A DNA stretch of 64,000 nt, taken from contig OY755184.1 in the NCBI GenBank assembly GCA_963576735.1, positions 5,394,001-5,458,000 on the forward strand, given 5' to 3'. Below, piece by piece: positions 10,501 to 19,637 of this stretch. Each line of letters opens with the position of its first letter. The stretch's first letter is position 1. The notes below the pieces were generated by a model that did no database searches, was not told where the DNA came from, and saw only the letters and a program-made list of their open reading frames with translations. The translations under genes and the position numbers were made by a program. This stretch comes from Bedellia somnulentella (taxonomy: Eukaryota > Arthropoda > Insecta > Lepidoptera > Bedelliidae).

Positions 10501-13500
10501 CAGTTTGGAAGGATATTACAGGCTTGAATCACCTGATTATCCGAAAATTAAGATGATTCCGGGCTTCGGAGGGCACGTTAAGCCGTCGGTGCCGGCTACT
10601 ATTACGGTAGTAGTCGTTAGTCTGCCAACCCGCAATTGGCCAGCGTGGTGGACTATGGCCAAATCGCCCTATATAGGGTAGGCTCGAGCCCTTTTGGTAG
10701 GGACATATATGGGCTGTGAGAGAGAGAGATTGGGAAAGATGTGAGTAGCAAAGGGTCCTTCCTTATATGTTTATGAAAAAGTGCCCTCTTTTCTACTATC
10801 TTTGAGGACAATCGCCAAATGATATGACAGCTTGTTAAGTAGATATATCATGAGCCAATATGTCTACAATTTGATGAGATTAAGATCAAAGTTCAAAATC
10901 GCGACGACTTCCATATTTTTTTCATCCTGCCTCTGCAGCATGAGTAAGCGTTTATATCTTTACTTTTGCGACAAATTGTTGTTTTCTATTAGAATAAGTG
11001 CTGCCTATCAAAAATAAGACGCGGTGTACTAATTTATCAGATGCTTCGTGCTAGACAAAACGAAAAAAAATGTTGGAATTTTAGGATATCAAACATAGTT
11101 AAAACGACGCTTAAAAAAATCTGTTATATAAAATAACAACTAATTAGTATGTTTTGTTCATGAAAAACTCATGTGGGGATTACTACTAATAAATATAGGA
11201 AATAAAAATTTCGAGACAAGCGTCGTGGATTCGATCGACGCTGGAGTCGAAATTTTTCTTTCCTTTATTTATTAAAATAACAACTAGTTTCAATGATATT
11301 AAAGCCCATTAGTTAATTAGTATTCTCAGAATATAGGACAATCAAGCATCAAATCGTACATGTACATCCAAAGAGCTACATAACTGGACTGGCGTCTGAA
11401 CTCTCGCACCACCCGCGTCCCAGTGATTGTCACTTTATTGTTAAGTGATCAGTTATCTCAGAGGCAATGGCTTACAAACAAACAAAACTATTTCAACTGT
11501 TCATATCTGATTTAGAATTTCGCTCATGACAAGTCTCGTTTTAACTAAATAGCGCATGCCACGATAACTGAGTGACCCGTGCGAAAAGAATTATATTGAT
11601 CTCAACTCAAACGTTATCGCCGTATATCCCCGAAGGTGTTGGCAGTGGTACTAATACTTCTAAACATCACATTATATTGTCACCTGGTGTTCAGACTACA
11701 CACGTTTTGCTTGGACAGTGTACTCACGTGATAGGAGCAGACCTATATCCGCTTTGTACGAAACTGTCACATGACTAAATACAACTCTGCTATGTGGGTT
11801 TCCTCACGATGTTTTCCCTTACCGTTAACAACCATAATGAATTTACCACACAAATGTCTTTAGAAAAGACAAATTGGTGTAGGCACGACCCGGGATTTAA
11901 ACCCTCAATTGTCTGTACGTTAAGCGGTGTTCTACCCACTGAGCTATCATAATTGCTAATTGTATTGATGTTTTATACTTATCGTCCATGGTAACTGGGA
12001 AATAATCTATAGTAATACATTCTCTACATTACGATATAACAAAACAAACAGAACTTTTATAGCATCCATTAGAGAATTGCTACTCAGTGCGGTATCGGAT
12101 ATCAGGGCACTTATAAACTAACATACATATCACGGCTATAGATCCCAAAATGGGATAAGCCAGAACGTCAGAAAGTTGAATCGAAATGCTTTGGGAGTAT
12201 AGATAACAGAAAAGACAAAGTAAAATCTGACTACAAATGCTTACATCTAAGAAAACGAAATTTGATAATATAATCAGTCGCTCAATTTCAATCTACTCTA
12301 TTCACTCCATTGATCTGGACGAAAGTTTTTCTCAAAGAAATAAATTAAACAAATAAATACGCTAGTTTATTGTTTGAATAAGTTATATATATTTACCTAA
12401 TCTATAAATCTCAACGTGAAATTTTGATTTTCTTTGTTACATACAAATACTCGGGGTAATATATCCTGAAATGTGGCAGACAGATTTTGAGAGTTTATCA
12501 AAATCTTAGACACATTGTTGATGATGAAGACCCTCACTTAAAAGGTCTTCATACAGTCACTTTGAGCGACAGTAAAAATAGGGTTAGTGCTATTGTAAGC
12601 CAACACTAAGACAGCAAATTTACTAAATATCAATCACTTCCTACTTTGTTATATGGTTCGTTTTGAATTAATAATTTTGCAATATAAATATTCTCACGGC
12701 CACAAATCCCAAAAAGGGGTAGTCAGAGATATAACATAGCATAGTAGCAATGAGTGTGCAAAACTTGTCAAATATTGCTCTATTGAGAATTTAACAGAAA
12801 ACTTTGAAAATGTATTCTTAGAAGTAGAAAATAAAACCTCTGTTTGTTTATTATGCAATTAGGTATGCAAGGCTTGATAAAAATTATGCAGATTACAAAA
12901 CTATTTCTTGATTTAATGGTCTTAAAATAATATAAAATTACATTATGATTATTTTTATTTAAACAATACTGTTTCACCTTCCATCTTGTTTTGAAGGCAT
13001 GCAAGTATTGCTAAAATAACAAATTTTCTAATTCTATATCCTATATCATTTGATTTCACAATGTTTTGTAATAATCAACACTTCAATTTTCATTTCACTC
13101 AGAATTATTTCCATCTTGACATCATTGATAATAAAGTTGAGGAATCTTTTAATTATCTTTACATATAAATTGATTAAAAAAACTTTAAATACTAAACATA
13201 TCAATTGGAACATGTTTCAAGCAATTTAAATGTTGAAACTTACCTATATAAAGATTCTTCTTTGTCTGCCACCTCTCTAGCGTGCTGACTATAAATGTAT
13301 GGTGACCACAAACTTCTTGGATCCGAACTTCTTCTATCACTTGTTGCACAGCGTTCTCACTCACTACCTAAAAATTAAGTTCTTTTAAATATCATAAGTA
13401 TACCAAGGAAAAGGAAACAGAATATTAGTTCATAATGTTTGGATGTACACAAAAATGTAAAGATATACAATCCATGGCAAGAACTTTACATCTTAATCCT

Positions 13501-15369
13501 CAGCACTACCATAATTTATAAATATATTGATTTAAAAATACTGACTTCTAAAATGTATGTTTCTTTTTTACATATAAATATACACATGCTATAATTTTCT
13601 AAATATATTGGTGTTATAAACTAATACATAGGTCTTTTTGTTATAATAACTAGAATATACTCCTTCTCAATTTTGTTACATTGTTAAATTTTAGTTACTT
13701 TGACTGGCAAAGATCAAATGTGTGTATTAATGTTACAATAATAACTCTATTCTATTGAGTAAATTATGAATTGTTTAAAATTTGCATGTTGCACTATTCA
13801 AGAATAAAAATATCTACTACCATAATAATTCTTCACACATGCTTATATAAAAGGACTTTCAGTATGGTTAGTAAAGATCTATATATTTTAAAGAATACAA
13901 CAAGTGTGTAGAGGTTTTTATTGATTTGTACTAAATATTTCTCTGCTGTTGATTAGCCATCTGAAGTTTAAATTGTTCTGCTGCTCACAATAACCTAGTA
14001 GTGTAAAATGCCAGGTGTTTATTTATGCTGTTGTGATAATAAAATTATAGAAGTTTAAATCTAAAATTACAATCAGTGTAAGCTCCATTCCTTACCTTCC
14101 ATTATCACAACTCAAGTTTTTATCATTTTACCTCATGTTATGTATACAACGTGTTTTTCATTTGTGAAAAGACGGCTTACAGTAAGACAATAATTTCAAA
14201 GATGTTTTAGAGTAAACCCATATACTAAATTGTTGTGCACAAACTGATAAAGGAATATCCTACTAGTACCAAATGTGTGATTCCATATTGTGAGAGGCAA
14301 TGTATCAGTCTTAACAGCATAATCTTGGGAAAATATTTTACTATTTAATTTCTATTATATATTTCCTTTAAAGGCAAATAGTTCTTGTAACAATAAACAT
14401 TCAACAATCGTTTTTTTCTTCCATTATACAACTTATTTTCTTAAGCAGGCATTCTATCAATAAAACATATGTGTTTATTTTTTAACTTGCCTGTGATTTG
14501 TTTAGAACTTTCAGTGCAAATACTTTTTCTTCACTATTTTTTTTCACTTTGCAAACTTCTCCAAAAGCACCCTTTGCAATTTTCTCTTGAATTTGAAATT
14601 TCTTTTTAAATAATTCTGTAGCTATAGGAAAATGAGGTAAAAATAAGGATTCTCTGTGAGAAACAGGCCAGGCTGTTTTACTTGCTTCCAGTGGACTGTT
14701 TAATGTATTGTTGCTCCACCTGAAATATCATATTGAAGTTAGTTAGATTCAGTAAATTTATATTTGAAAGTATCATATACAAAATGTTAGAAGTAAATAA
14801 ATATGAAAACAAAACAAACATTAAGCACATGCTTCACTCAGAAAACCTTGAAATATTTTAAAAGGTTATCTCACAAATTGTGTCAAAAAAATGTTCATTA
14901 CCTCGAACGGGAGACTCGCGACCAAGGACGCGACGCACTGTACACTGACTGGTTGCTGATGCCACTTACAATAGAACGCCCGCTGAGGTTACCAACGAAA
15001 TGGGACAAACTGAACTATACAAAAAAATAACACGAGTGTTAGTATACAAACACTAATTGCCTTTCTTCAAACGATGAACAAAGAAATTGCAAACCACACA
15101 TTTTTTGCAAACTTTATGTACAGCAATACGTCTAACAGGGTAATTTACATAGTAAAACCAATAAATAAACAAATTATTCACTTTTGATAACATAATATAG
15201 ACGACAAACTAATTCTTAGTAAATATCAAACATCTGAGAATGACATTTGCAAAATTTACATCACAGAGATCGTAGTTACCTGGCTCGTGTAAGCTTGTCC
15301 TTCGCGTTCAGAGCTAATCGTTACCTTAGCGTTTTTGCGTTGGTTACCTCTGTGTTGCGTGTTGCCCAT
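4424..15369 (-). CDS. S6kl: S6 kinase-like AGC protein kinase, first six coding exons (3' end not in window)
   Basis: Ser/Thr kinase of the AGC group, closest by eye to the RPS6KL1/S6KL type. Six exons (15369-15280, 15014-14902, 14719-14491, 13367-13244, 5085-4978, 4582-4424) join in phase into 274 codons. The N terminus is Met-Gly-Asn, a possible myristoylation site, followed by a Ser/Arg-rich leader. Kinase features: glycine loop AKGAFGEV (116-123), VAIK-type lysine K138 in [18 protein letters not shown] (hinge and alpha-D), YRDLKPEN (231-238), DFG (251-253) and the activation loop up to TLCGTLNYM. The APE motif and the C-lobe exons are not seen down to position 1, so they lie beyond the left edge or have been lost. 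Intron 3 uses a GC donor. Intron 4 (8 kb) is packed with repeats. S6KL is a family-level assignment; another S6K/RSK-like kinase is possible. Confidence 0.8.
4785..4905 (+). repeat. 3' end fragment of the RTE-like LINE
   Basis: AAGAGCATATACGAAAAG...GATAGTCTCTGCCTACCCCAAT matches the 3' coding end of the LINE at 51866-53005. It lies in the S6KL intron between exons 5 and 6, in antisense to the gene. Confidence 0.7.
4978..5085 (-). CDS. S6kl: S6KL coding exon 5 (hinge region)
   Basis: Acceptor CTTCCAG and donor ATTG|GTAAGTC. Encodes residues 186-221 with [20 protein letters not shown] and [11 protein letters not shown], the hinge, alpha-D and alpha-E helices of an AGC kinase. Confidence 0.9.
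5119..5256 (+). repeat. SINE1 copy, 3' truncated
   Basis: 5' half only (GTGTGGTGTCGGCTTAGAAT to ACCCGTCACCAAAAACATTT). It abuts a different repeat starting at 5257. Confidence 0.75.
5257..5560 (+). repeat. Dispersed repeat (GGGGGCACGGCAGTGCCCC type)
   Basis: GC-rich hairpin-bearing start (GGGGCACGGCAGTGCCCC), then a CGGCACGGCCGTACC stretch, ending near an ACTCACTGACTCACTGACAG run. A partial second copy is at 2856-2905. The CACTGACTGACTGACTCACTGAC string also occurs at 4303-4320 and inverted near 31220. No ORF; family not named. Confidence 0.5.
5600..6220. other. No gene seen; S6KL intron 4 DNA
   Basis: AT-rich stretch inside S6KL intron 4. Two ATAGATGGCGTTGT / GATAGCGCCATCTGTC strings (5872, 5971) resemble motifs also present near 23780, 24105, 28720 and 30966, suggesting repeat ends. 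No supported gene. Confidence 0.4.
6316..6614 (+). pseudogene. PIF1-type helicase C-terminal fragment, probably from a Helitron-like element
   Basis: An ORF of 128 codons begins at 6228. The part from 6316 onward reads [20 protein letters not shown], the motif-VI region of PIF1/RecD-like helicases found at the end of Helitron Rep/helicase proteins. Upstream helicase motifs (Walker A and B) and the Rep domain are absent, and the first ~30 codons look unrelated. A basic tail ([20 protein letters not shown]) follows to the stop. It sits antisense in S6KL intron 4, and the stop codon is immediately followed by the foldback element at 6616. A host PIF1 gene is unlikely given the isolated fragment. 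Confidence 0.6.
6616..7318. mobile_element. 703-bp foldback element with ~190-bp nearly perfect arms
   Basis: Left arm 6616-6808 starts ATCCCACCAAAAA; right arm 7129-7318 is its reverse complement, ending TTTTTGGTGGGAT. The arms differ by eye only in a poly-A length. The 320-bp loop has no convincing ORF. The terminal CCCACCAAAAA and an inner GATCTCATAGAAGCCAAG motif recall the 4.4-kb transposon at 18474-22873, so this is likely a non-autonomous relative. No clear target duplication. Confidence 0.75.
7319..7427 (+). repeat. SINE1 copy, 3' half
   Basis: ACCATCTTTTCCCCACTCAA to GTGAGTATATGTATGTATGT. The 5' half is missing where the foldback element ends. Confidence 0.75.
7545..7670 (+). repeat. 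3' end fragment of the RTE-like LINE
   Basis: TGTATGAAAAGATTGGTGAA then GATAGTCTCTGCCTAACCCAAT and TATAGCCGTGACC. Same family 3' end as 51866-53005. Confidence 0.65.
7825..8063 (-). repeat. SINE1 copy, near full length
   Basis: Reads on the plus strand as CATACATATACTCACGGCTA through GGGGTAGTGCTATTCTAAGC, the reverse complement of the family sequence. Confidence 0.85.
8361..8745 (+). repeat. SINE2 copy, full length, tRNA-derived head
   Basis: Pol III A-box-like GTGATAGCCCAGTGGGTAGA and B-box-like GTGTTCAAATCC are at the head. The body ends GGCGTGAACGTTTATTTTATG. The body carries two CACGTG E-boxes. This is the best copy of the family here. Confidence 0.85.
8746..10385. other. No gene seen; S6KL intron 4 DNA
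   Basis: No supported exon or intact element. A degenerate SINE1 piece is at 9701-9772 (minus). A more GC-rich stretch at 9898-10110 has no ORF or recognised repeat. Confidence 0.4.
10390..10735 (+). repeat. tRNA-derived SINE (third family, SINE3)
   Basis: Head TCCGTGGTCTAGCGGTTAAGC with B-box GGTTCGATTCC resembles a tRNA, but only about four of seven acceptor pairs form, so it is a SINE rather than a tRNA gene. The body has the common lepidopteran strings GGCTTGAATCACCTGATTAT and GGGCTTCGGAGGGCACGTTA. Confidence 0.7.
11155..11275. repeat. Palindromic remnant of the tRNA-like 310-bp repeat
   Basis: TTTTGTTCATGAAAAACTCATG...AAAATTTCGAGACAAGCGTC lies in minus sense and is followed by ACGCTGGAGTCGAAATTTTT in plus sense, so two tail pieces of the family face each other with little tRNA-like sequence left. 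Confidence 0.55.
11605..11955 (-). repeat. SINE2 copy, near full length
   Basis: Reverse complement of the family from AACGTTATCGCCGTATATCC to CACTGAGCTATCATAATTGC. Head at the high-coordinate end. Confidence 0.8.
11960..13243. other. No gene seen; remainder of S6KL intron 4
   Basis: AT-rich intron. Degenerate SINE1 pieces on the minus strand at 12121-12170, 12560-12605 and 12681-12735 (ACGGCTATAGATCCC, TAGTGCTATTGTAAGCC, CACGGCCACAAATCCC). Nothing else recognised. Confidence 0.45.
13244..13367 (-). CDS. S6kl: S6KL coding exon 4 (alpha-C region)
   Basis: Acceptor AATTTTTAG and donor ATATAG|GTAAGTT. Encodes residues 145-185 with [20 protein letters not shown] and [14 protein letters not shown], the alpha-C helix and following strands of the N-lobe. 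Confidence 0.9.
13368..14484. other. S6KL intron 3, no other gene seen
   Basis: AT-rich intron with no recognised repeat. Its 5' splice site is GC rather than GT (minus-strand CAG|GCAAGT at 14490-14485) and its 3' site is TTTTTAG. Confidence 0.6.
14485..14493 (-). other. Non-canonical GC 5' splice site (CAG|GCAAGT)
   Basis: Seen directly on the minus strand after codon 144. The flanking match to the donor consensus is otherwise perfect, as is usual for true GC-AG introns. No GT at this position would keep the reading phase with exon 4. Confidence 0.8.
14491..14719 (-). CDS. S6kl: S6KL coding exon 3 (glycine loop and catalytic lysine)
   Basis: Acceptor GATATTTCAG. Encodes residues 68-144: a linker, then the kinase N-lobe with [18 protein letters not shown] and [10 protein letters not shown]. 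Joins exon 2 in phase 2 and exon 4 in phase 0. Confidence 0.92.
14902..15014 (-). CDS. S6kl: S6KL coding exon 2 (Ser-rich linker)
   Basis: Acceptor TTTTTTGTATAG and donor CGAG|GTAATG. Encodes residues 31-67, [20 protein letters not shown] followed by a Ser/Arg-rich run. Supported by splice phase at both ends rather than by a domain. Confidence 0.75.
15280..15369 (-). CDS. S6kl: S6KL coding exon 1 (myristoylation-type N terminus)
   Basis: Starts at the ATG with [15 protein letters not shown] and ends at donor CAG|GTAACT in phase 0. The Gly at position 2 would allow N-myristoylation. The start is preceded by a more GC-rich region (15490-15640) likely to hold the 5' UTR and promoter. Confidence 0.75.
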
Positions 15370-15489
15370 GTAACTGTTTCACATATTGATAGTTTTTAAA
15401 TTAAAATCCAAAATAAAATTTATAACACTATCACGAACAATTTATTTGCTTTGATTGATATGAACGAATGAAAAGAATGATGTAATTTA

Positions 15490-15640
15490 AAATACCATTC
15501 AGTGATTGAGCGGGGATTGAGTTGAGGAACCGAGCGAGATGGTGATAGCTGGTACAGATCCACAATCATAACTCTTGGCCGGCGGCGACTCTGGTACTAC
15601 TGTCGCCATTTTGAAATTTCGGCCTGTCATTGTCAGTTAG
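15490..15640 (-). promoter_or_regulatory. Probable S6KL promoter / 5' UTR region
   Basis: GC-rich island in AT-rich DNA just upstream of the first coding exon. A part (GGTACAGATCCACAAT ... CTTGGCCGG at 15552-15585) also occurs at the edge of the repeats at 17.2 and 27.1 kb, so some of it is repeat-derived. No transcription start can be fixed. Confidence 0.35.
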
Positions 15641-16043
15641 TTCTTAACTAAATAAAAATTATAGGGTGACCTACGTATATAATAAATTATCACTTTCATT
15701 AATATTTTTTTGTAGTGGAAACTTTTTTTCAAAAACAATTATTTTTATGATGTATCTTTGCTTATTGATAAACGCTTTTATTTCCAGTATTCAATATAAA
15801 AATTCATGAAAATTATTATTTATATTGTTAAATTTTATCTAAGTAGGCTAACACCGTCCGAAAAGTTGTGCGCGCATCGATAGTCATGCGGTGCGGGTTA
15901 CGGGAAGTTGGGAAATGCTCCTGAATAAGATTTCACTTCGTATACACTGATGCGTGGGTTCTAATCCTAATGCGGGGATGTACCAATGTGTCATTTCTTA
16001 AGTCATAACTGTCTGACATATATATAAAAATACAAGGCAAATA

Positions 16044-16402
16044 CGACGTGATAGCTTAATGGGTAGAACACCGGTTAAGGTGCAAGCGACTCACTAGTCT
16101 TCAAATCCCGAATCGGGCCTACACCAATTTGTCTTTTCTAAAGTCATATGTGTGGTTAATTTATCACGGTTGTTAACGGTGAGGAAACCCACATGGCTGA
16201 GTTGTACTTAGTCGTGTGACAGTGTATTCGTGGAAAACGGCGATAGTCCTGCCCCCTATCACGTGAGTATACTGTTCATGCAAAGCGTGGGTACTCTGAA
16301 CACCAGGTGACAAAGTCACGTGATGTTCAGAAGTATTAGTACCTCTGCCAAATCCCTTCTGGGGTATTCAGCGTAAACGTTTATGTTATGTTATGTTATA
16401 TG
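16044..16402 (+). repeat. SINE2 copy
   Basis: CGTGATAGCTTAATGGGTAG head, CTTCAAATCCC B-box-like sequence, and the usual body with TATCACGTGAGTA and GTCACGTGATGTTC, ending GCGTAAACGTTTATGTTATG. Confidence 0.8.
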
Positions 16403-16411
16403 TAACAAGGT

Positions 16412-17285
16412 TGTTAACAGCAATAAAAAAGTGCCCATAAATTCACTGACCCAGCAAAATGAATGACCCAAACGATATCTGATGTTTAGAATTATTTTTT
16501 CTGTGCCACCTTTTTGGGGGATCTATGTGTGAATATGAAATGTAAAAGACAGTACACGACAAGGTAAGCCTCTAATTTACAGGATTAAAAAAATGATTTT
16601 AAGTAGTTACCCACTTATTAACTCTGAGTGTCACAAATAACAAATCCTTGAGTATAAAATAATGAAACAGCTTGCAGAAAAGTACAATTGGCAGTGTTAT
16701 CGCTAAAAGCTTCCAGACAACATTTGGGAGGTAAGATCATCAAAAGGATACACAGTCATTCGGGTAGACATACCAGACAAGGGCAAAAATAAATAAATAT
16801 AATTAGCTTACATTAAAACGAACTTGTTTACTTACAATAATAGCTATTGCATACATACATACATATACTCAAGGCTGTAAATCCCTAGAAGGGGTAGCCC
16901 GAGCTAAGGAACTAGAAACTCCTCAGCCACTTTCGGAAAGTTGAGTGGGGTAAAGATGGTAAAATAAAGGTTATTGTTAATGGGTCTCCAACCGCTTCGC
17001 CCAAAAACCTCTTAAAAGCCCCAATACCGTTAGTCGCCTCTTACGTACACCCACCGGCAGAAATGGGGTAGTGCTATTTTAAGCCGACACTACACAGCAA
17101 CTAGTTTTTAATTAAATGAATATTATATAAATTGTTTTATTAAGACATTTCAATACATAAATAAATTAGCCTGTATGATGTAAAGTTATTTCCCTTATAA
17201 TGGTTATTTTTTATTTGCTGGCAATACTAATATCGATGACAGCGACAGCCCTTACCGGCCAAGAAAAGATTGTGGATCTGTAGCT
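16412..17285 (-). mobile_element. Dispersed transposable element D, copy 1, with a SINE1 inside
   Basis: Reverse complement of 27063-27985 over both sides of independently inserted SINE1 copies. Shared landmarks are AACAAGGTTGTTAACAGC, AAATCCTTGAGTATAAAATAATG, GACAAGGGCAAAAATA and CTTACCGGCCAAGAAAAG. No coding sequence or clear termini, so the class is unknown. Confidence 0.65.
16851..17101 (-). repeat. SINE1 copy, full length, inside element D
   Basis: ATACATACATACATATACTC to GTAGTGCTATTTTAAGCCGA. Interrupts element D copy 1 at a different point from the SINE1 in copy 2. Confidence 0.85.
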
Positions 17286-17539
17286 GGACGTGCCCACAGA
17301 CCACGGGAGATAAACATTCCTGAGGCCGCGTTTACTTCTTCTTGACTTCTTCCAACTAAACTATGTCAAAACCATGGAAGTATTATTTAAACAGGAACGC
17401 GTGCTGGCGACCTAAAGTGTCCTGAAAAAGGATGGCTAACTAGCTAACTGTGTCTCGTTTTAAGTAGGGTGACTATCTGTTGGTGTTTTAATAAGAGTTC
17501 CTCTAAAGGATACAAAAACACTTATATTTACATATTTTG

Positions 17540-17645
17540 AATGTTTTTGTTCATGAAAACCTCATGTGGGGACCTGATGCACTCGCAGCCTTTGACACGG
17601 TAGCTCAATTGGTAGAGCGACGGGGGCGTATACCCGAGAAAAGAA
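17540..17645. repeat. Rearranged piece of the tRNA-like 310-bp repeat
   Basis: GTTCATGAAAACCTCATGTG (minus sense tail) is followed by GACACGGTAGCTCAATTGGT and GCGTATACCCGAG (plus sense head), then runs straight into SINE1. Confidence 0.6.
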
Positions 17646-17654
17646 TGAGGAAAG

Positions 17655-17808
17655 AAAAGATGGTGAAATAAAGGTTGTTGGTGATGGGTCTCAACCGCAT
17701 TGCCCAAAAATCCCTTAAGAGCCCCAATACCGTTAGTCGCCTCCTACGTACACCCACCGGAAGAAATGGGGTAGTGCTATACTAAGCCGACACCACACAC
17801 CTATATTC
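17655..17808 (-). repeat. SINE1 copy, 3' truncated
   Basis: AAAGATGGTGAAATAAAGGT to GCCGACACCACACACC. It lacks the ATGTATG tail. Confidence 0.75.
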
Positions 17809-17809
17809 A

Positions 17810-18470
17810 AATTCAAATCGTTTAATGCATTCATGTGGTAAAGTTCGAGATGATACAGGTTATTTTATTTATTGTTCCATAACATGAACCCATATTTATC
17901 ACTATATTTTCTTAATTAAATGATAAAAGCTCCAAAACACTCAAACAGATGATAAATTGTGGACACCACATTTATCTTGTTTCGATGGGGATACCCGTGA
18001 CAAATATTAATATCCCTTTTGCCAAACTTAACCAATTATTTATCTCCAAATCGATAGGCGACAATAATAATTAAAATAAAATACAAAAAAGGAACAGTTA
18101 ATAACCTGCTTTTTATAAAATATTCCCTATAAATAAGTTTGAATTTGTTTTTCTTTGAACTTAATCTCGACTGGCAACCGCGCGAGCGGGACACACTTCT
18201 CTCTCACACGGCTCTCGTTCTAGGACGTTTCTCTGCTTGACAGTCTTTAAAAGATAATTAACTTTATTGCATGGTAACAGGGCCGCGCCGGTCTTGTGTG
18301 CGAAGTGTGCGGCGCACACAGGCGCAAGGACTAAAACATACGCTTATTGAACAAGTCTCTCAATATTCAATGTTTATTATTATTCACGTTTGTGGTTTCA
18401 TTTAACGCTTAGGGTTTTAGTTTACATTACTTACGAGCTCTTGAGTCTTGAACAACTTACAAAAAGAAAT
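17810..18470. other. No gene seen
   Basis: AT-rich, with a GC-rich island at 18165-18345 (GGGCCGCGCCGGTC ... GGCGCACACAGGCGC). The island resembles 23575-23625 in reverse, suggesting a shared repeat. No ORF. Confidence 0.4.
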
Positions 18471-18473
18471 TAA

Positions 18474-18580
18474 ATCCCACCAAAAACGTTTTCTCTCGAC
18501 TCGCACTGTCAAAAAGTTATCAGATCTCGTGTAGAGCCAAGCTTCTAACACTACCTAACCTATCGCACGCTTAATACTAC
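18474..18580. repeat. Left inverted terminus of the 4.4-kb transposon
   Basis: Contains ATCCCACCAAAAAC and the 57-bp block 18498-18554 shared in inverted form with 22767-22823. Confidence 0.75.
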
Positions 18581-19637
18581 AGTGACCTATGTCAAAATTT
18601 TGATGAATTGAGTTACAATACTACACAGACCTTAAAAAGCATGCTCTACAACATAGGCACGAGAAAACACCCGTATTCTTAACACAAAAAGGTTCAACTT
18701 CATTTGGGTCTTTATCGTTCCTTCCGCTCTCCACGCACCCCATAGCAGCACAGCGACCCATTCTGTTTCGCGTCAGCAAGCGACTAGTGTGGATGTGTAC
18801 AACAACGGTTCATTTAGATGTGCGTCTGTGTTGCACCAAAAATAAGGTAAATTAATTTAATGTTGTTAGAACAACAATGACTGAATGATTAAATCGGTCT
18901 ATGTTTCACTAAAACTCTTGCTCGTTGTTTGACCCATTTAATGATTGAGGCTGTATTCTACTAAAAAATGCTAGCTGCACGTTGTCCATTTTCACATTGA
19001 GTCTATATAGAGCTAAATATTTCCTAAATCAATCTTGTCATAGCAAAATGTGTCTCTGTATTAATAAAGTTAAGTGTGATTCTTACGAAAGATTTTTTGT
19101 TAAGCCTATATTTTATAAAATTTGTAGTTATACACGTGACCTGTCTATAATTAAGTCTCTTCTTCATCACAAATTATAAGTAAGTGAGATATTACTTATT
19201 TCATTGATTGATGTATGTAAATGATAAGTATTTATGATTTAGTAACTAACTAATATGTAATTTTTTTGCAGACCTCAAATGGAGAAAAAACGCATGGTCA
19301 TATCTTTTCAAATATAAATGTACATTCACCAAAGTACCAGTAGTACTGCTAAAAAATCGAAAGACTTCTCACCGACGACTTTTTTACAACTTTGATATCG
19401 TCTAGCTTATTGATGTCGCATCCTCTGCACTAACAACCGCCATCATGCAGGACCTGCCGTTCGATAACACCGCCTCAGCTGGCTACCACTTACCAACAAC
19501 CGCCGTTATGAAGGTAGACCGCTCGATACCACCCCGTCTACTGACTACAGGATCTATCGTTTGATGCCGCAGTCTATTTTGACTGCAACATACCATCAGC
19601 CACTGTCATACAGGTTATTTCAGTTAATGACATTAAA

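Noticed and set aside
15510..15609. Minus-strand ORF MATVVPESPPAKSYDCGS at the S6KL promoter
   Set aside because: Overlaps sequence shared with repeats and has no conserved partner; possibly a 5' UTR ORF at most.
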